NCBI GenBank assembly: GCA_035642125.1
Contig: DASQSZ010000373.1
Span: forward strand, 1 to 10,345
Source of the DNA: CALAED01 sp937891035
Lineage (GTDB): Bacteria > Actinomycetota > Actinomycetes > Streptosporangiales > Streptosporangiaceae
Reading direction: 5' to 3'
DNA length: 10,345 bases
Shown here: positions 5,677 through 10,345 of the stretch, piece by piece
Layout of the letters: each line of letters starts with the position of its first letter
How positions within the stretch are numbered: the first letter of the stretch is position 1
Position numbers and translations under genes: made by a program
Notes under the pieces: model-generated
What the model was told of the DNA's origin: nothing
Seen by the model: only the letters and a program-made list of their open reading frames with translations
The model's database searches: none

Positions 5677-7299
5677 GTGGGCGTCGACGACACCGGCGGG
5701 GGCGTCGAAGCGGTCGAGGACCAGCAACCCGCTGACCGGCCGCCACCACCACGCCCACCGCCCGACCAGCCAGGCGCCGAACCCGAGGGCGTCCCCTCCC
5801 GAGCCGACAGCCGCGCCGCCGCAGCCGCAGCAGCCGCCAACAAACCCGACACCACCCAGCCCGTCGAAGATACGCCGGGCGTGGAATCCTCCGAGTCGAA
5901 CGAATCCATCGACGACTCCACGGCTCCCGCGTGGCAGGACGTCAGCAGCGACTCCGGCGAACACGACGCCGCTACGGAGCTTTCAAGCACTGACGAACAA
6001 CCAGTTGCCCGCGACGTAGAAACAGATCCGCTCGACGGACCAAGCGCGACAGCCGCCTTTGACAGCGGCGCGGAACAACCGTCCAGCACGCTGACGACAT
6101 CGCCCACTGACGACACGCTCGTCGACGACGAACGGCTGCTCGGCCAAGCCACTACCACACCCGAGATCATCGATCACCCTGTCCCCACGGATGTGGACGA
6201 GACGGCCACTCCACCGCACGCCGAAGACTCTCGTCCCTTCGACGACCCCGGCAACGAACCCGAGGGAGTGCCGTCCCGAGCCGACAGCCGCGCCAGCGCT
6301 GCCGCCGCCAACGGCGAGCTGACCGATAAGCCGACCATTGACAACACGGGCGGGCCGCCGGAGCAGGCACACGGCACGGCACCGGCCCCGGAGACCCCCA
6401 GCGCGCCCGCCGAGGCGTACCCGGCTACGAACGACGAGGCAGTCGATAAACCGACCGTCGGCAACACTCACGTGCCGCAAGAACAGCGGAACGACACGGT
6501 GCTGGCCGCGGAATTCCGCAGCGCGCTGGCCGATGCACACCCGGATACCACCAGCCGAACTGGTGAAGCTCCGGAGGCCGAGCCTGTCGATCAAACGGCC
6601 AAGCGGCGAGCGGACGACTGGCCGTGGGCCGACGAGTTCGCCGCACGCTGCGACGCCCGCGAAAACGCCGCCACCAACGCTGAGCAAACCGGGCAGCCAC
6701 CAGCCGACAACACCGCTAGCGCGCTATCGGACACGCACGACTCCACACCAGGAGCCCAGAATCCCAGCGGCCCCGGCGCTGAATCCGACCAACCATGTGC
6801 CAACGACGGAGCAGAGACAACCGATGGGGCAGAGAATGCCACCGAGGCTTCGGACAAAAAAGAACGTTCGGGCACCGAGTTCATGGTCGGAGACAAGCTC
6901 GTGCGCATCCTCGATGACCTCTATCCAGGTGGAGGCGACATCGATTCGGATGGCAGTGTGGATGTGGAACCTCAGCCAGCAGGCGATCGGATCAGGGAGA
7001 ACGATGAGCTGTCGCGGTTCGAGAAGTTCCGCCGTAAGAGTTACGAGAAGGCTGATGACATTCAGGACATCACCAAGAAGAACCTCGACACCGCCCAAGA
7101 CCTGTTCTCGCCTCCGCCGACGGGCCATTCAGAGACGAGAACTGGACCAGAAGCGAGCCAGGCGCCGCGTGAGGGTGTCCATGCTGGCGATACGGCGATC
7201 GCGCTGATGACAGCCGGAATAGTGATCGGCGAACTGATCCGTTGGGGTTATGGGAAACTAGCCCGGAGGAAGGAAGTGGATGATGCCCGTAACCGCTGA
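5677..7299 (+). CDS. Disordered, acidic, repeat-rich protein with C-terminal hydrophobic segment
   Basis: I do not recognise this 540-residue protein. It has no signal peptide or LPXTG motif. Residues 1 to about 400 are low complexity, rich in Pro, Ala, Asp, Glu, Thr and Ser. They contain repeats: EPEGVPSRADSRA occurs twice, and a 40-residue unit beginning DKPT occurs twice in tandem. A more ordered, charged block follows (MVGDKLVRILDDLYP, then FEKFRRKSYEKADD). Near the end, residues 506-523 (TAIALMTAGIVIGELIRW) are hydrophobic and followed by a basic tail (GKLARRK), which suits a tail-anchored inner-membrane protein facing the cytoplasm. The start is GTG 5677, with GAGGAG (5666-5671) 5 nt upstream. 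GTG 5671, overlapping the previous stop as GTGA, is an alternative. Base composition from about 5940 to 7290 looks less GC-rich than in its neighbours. Position in the operon suggests it works with the upstream membrane pseudo-ATPase, perhaps as a scaffold; this is inference. Confidence 0.75.
   Translation: MGVDDTGGGVEAVEDQQPADRPPPPRPPPDQPGAEPEGVPSRADSRAAAAAAAANKPDTTQPVEDTPGVESSESNESIDDSTAPAWQDVSSDSGEHDAATELSSTDEQPVARDVETDPLDGPSATAAFDSGAEQPSSTLTTSPTDDTLVDDERLLGQATTTPEIIDHPVPTDVDETATPPHAEDSRPFDDPGNEPEGVPSRADSRASAAAANGELTDKPTIDNTGGPPEQAHGTAPAPETPSAPAEAYPATNDEAVDKPTVGNTHVPQEQRNDTVLAAEFRSALADAHPDTTSRTGEAPEAEPVDQTAKRRADDWPWADEFAARCDARENAATNAEQTGQPPADNTASALSDTHDSTPGAQNPSGPGAESDQPCANDGAETTDGAENATEASDKKERSGTEFMVGDKLVRILDDLYPGGGDIDSDGSVDVEPQPAGDRIRENDELSRFEKFRRKSYEKADDIQDITKKNLDTAQDLFSPPPTGHSETRTGPEASQAPREGVHAGDTAIALMTAGIVIGELIRWGYGKLARRKEVDDARNR
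5779..6294 (+). repeat. Two dispersed 39-bp repeats in the disordered gene
   Basis: Copies at 5779-5817 and 6256-6294 match at 36 of 39 bases by eye, and both encode EPEGVPSRADSRA. Each is followed by an alanine-rich run. They are 477 bp apart, a multiple of three, and so lie in the same frame, which points to an old in-frame internal duplication of part of the gene. The stretch between them is not itself repeated. Confidence 0.85.
6325..6564 (+). repeat. Tandem 120-bp (40-residue) duplication in the disordered gene
   Basis: Two adjacent 120-bp units (6325-6444 and 6445-6564) each encode 40 residues starting DKPT. About 18 of 40 residues agree in a gap-free hand alignment, including DKPTxxNT, EQ, SAxAxA and a shared Pro and Thr near the end. 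The units have diverged at the DNA level, so the duplication is not recent. Weaker echoes of the unit occur near 5838 (NKPDTTQ) and 6693 (GQPPADNT). Confidence 0.7.
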
Positions 7300-7711
7300 C
7301 CAGGTTGCGACATTGCGTGCGTATCTCAAGGGCGACTTCGGTGAGTACGAGCGACTCGTCGACCAACTCGATTCTGGTGCGGCCCGAACCGGGTACAGCG
7401 TGCTCCTCGCGGCCGCCTTCTTTAAGGCAGTCGACCGGCGGTTCGCCGAAAACGGTACGGACGCTGACGTGGTCGAGTTTGTTGGCCATGTGCGGGCCAG
7501 GTCAGAAAGACTGGGCGACAAGATCGACCCGCGCATTGCTGAGCGTCTCATCCGTGCTGTCTACACCGACGAGGACATCGATGACATCGACGGCGAAACC
7601 GTTATCGGGACCCAATTCCTCCTGTTGGCCGCGCTCGTGGTGGATGAGCGGCTGGACGAGGCAGGGCTAGATCGCTTCCTCGCCGAGGCCCGCGCCCTTG
7701 CCGATCAGTAG
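7280..7711 (+). CDS. Small acidic helical protein, paralogue A
   Basis: This is 143 residues, cytoplasmic, without membrane segments, and predicted by eye to be almost all helix. I recognise no catalytic motif. Landmarks are LRAYL (about 13-17), AFFKAVDRRF (about 46-55), VVEFVGHVRAR (about 63-73), IDPRIAERLIRAV (about 80-92), an acidic turn DEDIDDID, and a C-terminal helix. About 40% of residues match the next gene in a hand alignment, so the two are tandem paralogues. Two ATGs, 7280 and 7283, are possible starts; GGAGGAAGGA (7265-7274) lies at suitable distance for either. The gene overlaps the end of the preceding gene by 20 bp, which implies translational coupling. A role as partner or regulator of the upstream membrane proteins is inferred from position only. 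Confidence 0.8.
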   Translation: MMPVTADQVATLRAYLKGDFGEYERLVDQLDSGAARTGYSVLLAAAFFKAVDRRFAENGTDADVVEFVGHVRARSERLGDKIDPRIAERLIRAVYTDEDIDDIDGETVIGTQFLLLAALVVDERLDEAGLDRFLAEARALADQ

Positions 7712-7735
7712 GTACACCAGCGGGAGGGCCCCCCG

Positions 7736-8170
7736 GTGCTGGTAACTGATGAGCAGGTGGCGGCGCTGCGTGCTTACCTGGTCGATGATGAGGAAGAATC
7801 CGATCGCCTGATCGGGTATCTTGAGCAATCCGGCGGCTTGGACGGTTTCAGCGCGCTTTTTGGATCGGCGTTCTTTGATGCGGTGAATCGGAGGTTCGCC
7901 CCGACCTGGTCGGTTGCCGAGGTCGTCCGGTTCGTCGCCACCGTGCGCGCCCACCACCTCGCAGACCCGAACGATCTCGACCCGCTCAACGCTGAACGAC
8001 TTATCCGGACCGCGCTTGGCGACGGGTCGGTCGACGACCTTGACGACGAGATCAGGGCCGCGCAGATGATCCTGCTTCCAGTGCTCATCCACGAGGAGCA
8101 GCCCAATCCCGTTGCGCTGGAAGACATCTTGGCCCAAGCGCGCAGGCGAGCAAACAGCTTGCCTCTTTAG
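7736..8170 (+). CDS. Small acidic helical protein, paralogue B
   Basis: This is 144 residues from GTG 7736, with GGGAGG (7722-7727) 8 nt upstream. It shares LRAYL, AFFDAVNRRF, VVRFVATVRA, LDP..AERLIR and an acidic VDDLDDE turn with the preceding gene, about 40% identity by hand alignment with one short gap. It is likewise acidic, helical and without membrane segments or recognisable catalytic residues. It lies 24 bp after its paralogue and is the last gene of the operon; the next gene is convergent. Duplicates kept side by side could form a heterodimer, or act as a functional and a regulatory copy; the sequence does not decide between these. Confidence 0.8.
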   Translation: MLVTDEQVAALRAYLVDDEEESDRLIGYLEQSGGLDGFSALFGSAFFDAVNRRFAPTWSVAEVVRFVATVRAHHLADPNDLDPLNAERLIRTALGDGSVDDLDDEIRAAQMILLPVLIHEEQPNPVALEDILAQARRRANSLPL

Positions 8171-8179
8171 CCGCGGCCT

Positions 8180-8204
8180 GCGGCCTCAATGGCCACGAGG
8201 TTGC
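8180..8204 (+). terminator. Possible operon-end hairpin
   Basis: GCGGCCTC (8180-8187) can pair with GAGGTTGC (8197-8204) as an 8-bp stem with two G-U pairs and a 9-nt loop, starting 9 bp after the stop of the last operon gene. The G-U pairs become A-C mismatches on the other strand, so it favours plus-strand transcripts. No T tract follows. The small inverted repeat AGCC-GTT-GGCT at 8210-8220 might serve the convergent gene. Confidence 0.3.
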
Positions 8205-8233
8205 CTGGAAGCCGTTGGCTCCCCGGTTCCCGT

Positions 8234-10345
8234 TCAGTCGGCCTGGTTCACCTCGCAGGCGCGGCGGACCTCTTGCACGGTCGCGGGAGCGTCGAGGCGG
8301 AACAGCCCGTCGAGACCGCGTTCGAGCCGGGAGGCGCGAACAGCCGCCTTGACGGCCAGGAACACGCTCGTCGCCAGCACCAGCGGCGGCTCGCCGACCT
8401 CCTTGGAGGACAGCACGTCCGCCGGGTTGTCCGGGACGGACGCGGCGAGGCTGCGCGGGAACAGATGCGTGTTGAGCTCCAAGGGGATGGTGGTGACGGC
8501 GGGCGGCTTGTAACCCCAAGTGTTGGTGGTGTTCAGCCGTCCCTCGTCCGGCGTGCCCGCCGGCTGGAACACGAGATCCTCGGTGAGGACGTAGCCGATG
8601 CCCTGCACGAACGCGCCTTCCACCTGCCCGATGTCCAGCGCCGGGTTGAGGCTCCAGCCGATGTCGTACGCCAGGTCGGAGCGCAGCACCTTCACCTCGC
8701 CGGTCAGGATGTCGACCTCCACCACCGAGCATGCCGCCGAGTAGGTGAAGCCGCTGAACGAGTCGACCTCCCCGCCCTGCGGGGCCTTCCTGTCGACCTC
8801 GATGCCAGGGATATCGTGCTGGTCGTCCATCGGCTTGAACGTCAGGGCCGGCACCGGGACCTCGCCACCGCGCATCGGCGCGGTGTATGACTCCACCAGG
8901 CTCACCCGCTGCTGGTAGGCGACCTGCACCAGGTTCTGCCAGATCAGCCGGGTCACGCCGGCCGCGTTCTCCAGGGGCGTCGCCCAGCCCTGTTTGCCGT
9001 AGTTCCAGAAGTCGATCTGGCGCTGGCTGCACCAGTCCGGGCCGTTCTCTTCGAGCATCTGGTAGCCGAAGGCGGTCAGCCGCGTCCGCAGCCGCTGGCA
9101 GGCCTGCTTGACCGCCTCGGCGCTGTAGGTGGTCCCGGTGGACGCCCCGGTGCTGGTCGGGTTGGGGATGACGCCGGTGTTGGGGAAGTCGATCCGCAGC
9201 AGGTCGAACGGGACGTTGAGGATGTAGGAGGCCACCTGCTCCACGCGGGTGTTGAGGCCCTGGCCCATCTCCACGCCGCCTTGGTGGATCACCACGCTGC
9301 CGTCGCCCGCGTATACCGCGAGGTGCACGGCCGACTGCTCGAGCTGGGTCAGGTTGTAACCGGAGCCGTACTTGACCGGCATCATGGCGATCCCGCGCTT
9401 GCGCCAGCGGTTGACCCGGTTGAACTCCTCGACCTCGCTCTTGTGGGCCGCGTAGCCGCACACGTCCTTGAGGTAGTCCCAGACCTCGCGCATGTAGCAG
9501 TAGGACAGGGACTGGCCGAACGGGGTGACGTCACCGCGCTGGTACAAATTGATCTCGCGGACGTCGGCGGGATCGCGGCCGGCGGCGAACGCGGCGTCGT
9601 CGATGGCGTTCTCCATGACCAGCTTGCCCTGGATGTCACCGAACGCCCGGAACGCCGTGCTGGGCGCCTTGTTCGTCCTGCACACGTCGATCTGGTTCTG
9701 GAAGTTGGGGATGAGGTAGGCGTTGTCGGCACGCAGCTGGATGCAGTTGGAGATGATGAACGAGCAGTCGTAAAACGCGCCGCCGTCGCCCCACATCCGC
9801 GCGTCCAGGCCGTACAGCATGCCGGTCCGCGGATCGATCGCGATCTGATACTGGCCGTAATAGGCGTGCCGCTTGCCGATCATGCCGGTGTCGGCGTCCC
9901 GCGGAACGACCAGCCGCACCGGGCGGTCCAGCGCGTTCGCCGCGACCATCGCCGGCCCGACCACGAACCGGGTCTGCTCGGTCTTGCCGCCGTACGCGCC
10001 GCCGACCTGGGGCACGTCCACCTCGATCCGGTGGTATTCCACGCCAAGCGCCATCGCGGCGGTCTGGTGCATTTCCATCGGGCTCTGCGTGGACGGCACC
10101 GTACGCCACCGATCACCGTCCATCGGCTCGACGACACACGCCTGGGTCTCCAGGTAGAAGTGCGCCTGGCCGCCAGTGAGCTGGGAGTTCGTCACGACCA
10201 CGCACTCGACGCCGTCGATCGTGACGATGCCGCGCCGGATCTCTCGGTCCAGCGGATCGAGGCGGGCGGCCCAGCTGAGGTCGCTGCCGGGACGGGTGAT
10301 CCGCCAGATGTGAGAGTTGAAGCTCGCCGACGTCGGATAGTCGGG
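8234..10345 (-). CDS. Molybdenum hydroxylase large subunit (xanthine dehydrogenase/aldehyde oxidase family), 5' end outside window
   Basis: 703 residues are visible; the frame stays open to the right edge, so the N-terminal part is missing. Family members hydroxylate aldehydes or N-heterocycles at a molybdopterin centre. Numbering is from the right edge. GGQAHFYLET (Gln60) matches the Gln767 loop of bovine xanthine dehydrogenase. Other matches are GGAYGGK (about 115-121), TAFRAFG (Arg233, bovine Arg912), GGVEMGQGLNT (Gln362), GQVEGAFVQG and VGEPPLVLA, whose Glu652 is the catalytic base (bovine Glu1261). The C-terminus FRLDAPATVQEVRRAC matches the end of the eukaryotic enzyme domain. Thr122 and Cys201 align with bovine Glu802 and Arg880, which hold purines, so the substrate may not be xanthine. 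Two insertions relative to the bovine domain precede YSAACSVVEVD. Whether iron-sulfur and FAD domains are fused upstream cannot be seen. An internal GTG at 10199-10201 is not the start, because conserved-looking sequence continues upstream. Confidence 0.93.
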   Translation of the reverse strand, partial: PDYPTSASFNSHIWRITRPGSDLSWAARLDPLDREIRRGIVTIDGVECVVVTNSQLTGGQAHFYLETQACVVEPMDGDRWRTVPSTQSPMEMHQTAAMALGVEYHRIEVDVPQVGGAYGGKTEQTRFVVGPAMVAANALDRPVRLVVPRDADTGMIGKRHAYYGQYQIAIDPRTGMLYGLDARMWGDGGAFYDCSFIISNCIQLRADNAYLIPNFQNQIDVCRTNKAPSTAFRAFGDIQGKLVMENAIDDAAFAAGRDPADVREINLYQRGDVTPFGQSLSYCYMREVWDYLKDVCGYAAHKSEVEEFNRVNRWRKRGIAMMPVKYGSGYNLTQLEQSAVHLAVYAGDGSVVIHQGGVEMGQGLNTRVEQVASYILNVPFDLLRIDFPNTGVIPNPTSTGASTGTTYSAEAVKQACQRLRTRLTAFGYQMLEENGPDWCSQRQIDFWNYGKQGWATPLENAAGVTRLIWQNLVQVAYQQRVSLVESYTAPMRGGEVPVPALTFKPMDDQHDIPGIEVDRKAPQGGEVDSFSGFTYSAACSVVEVDILTGEVKVLRSDLAYDIGWSLNPALDIGQVEGAFVQGIGYVLTEDLVFQPAGTPDEGRLNTTNTWGYKPPAVTTIPLELNTHLFPRSLAASVPDNPADVLSSKEVGEPPLVLATSVFLAVKAAVRASRLERGLDGLFRLDAPATVQEVRRACEVNQAD

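Noticed and set aside
5983..6687. Antisense open frame of 234 codons opposite the disordered gene
   Set aside because: The plus-strand gene has a good ribosome site, operon spacing and repeats that keep the frame. The antisense product has no such support.
8085..9461. A 458-codon open frame on the minus strand overlapping the molybdenum hydroxylase
   Set aside because: It is a shifted frame of a clearly conserved gene, with Arg/Gly-rich low-complexity translation.

Overview
The window is high-GC DNA with frequent GTG starts, strong G+A-rich ribosome binding sites and tightly packed genes, as expected of a filamentous actinomycete. The genus cannot be fixed from the sequence. There are no RNA genes, insertion sequences or CRISPR arrays that I can see.

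Layout: (1) On the minus strand, 61-3192, lies a roughly 1040-residue HerA/VirB4-like ATPase with intact Walker A and Walker B motifs. (2) A divergent intergenic region of about 170 bp (3193-3359) separates it from a plus-strand operon. (3) The operon begins with two overlapping frames, 3360-4301 and 4262-5674. Together they look like one membrane-anchored, P-loop-deficient RecA/TraG-like protein, split exactly at a G GGG GGC heptamer that is followed 6 nt later by a possible hairpin. This may be a programmed -1 frameshift, a real mutation or a homopolymer sequencing error. (4) Next come a very disordered, repeat-containing acidic protein with a hydrophobic segment near its C-terminus (5677-7299) and two small paralogous acidic helical proteins (7280-7711 and 7736-8170). 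The plus-strand genes overlap or are 2-24 bp apart, so they are probably co-transcribed. (5) Convergent with the operon, and running off the right edge, is the C-terminal part of a molybdenum hydroxylase of the xanthine dehydrogenase/aldehyde oxidase family (8234 to beyond 10345, minus strand).

How the genes may work together: the divergent pair of an active HerA-type ATPase and a degenerate, membrane-anchored ATPase, plus a disordered protein with a probable tail anchor and duplicated small proteins, reads as one accessory module acting at the membrane on DNA or protein. No nuclease, relaxase, pore protein or toxin is visible, so its function is unknown. It is the best candidate here for an undescribed system. 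The molybdenum hydroxylase is a separate metabolic gene and marks the far side of the module. Its catalytic residues are present, but the two purine-binding residues of classical xanthine dehydrogenase appear to be replaced.
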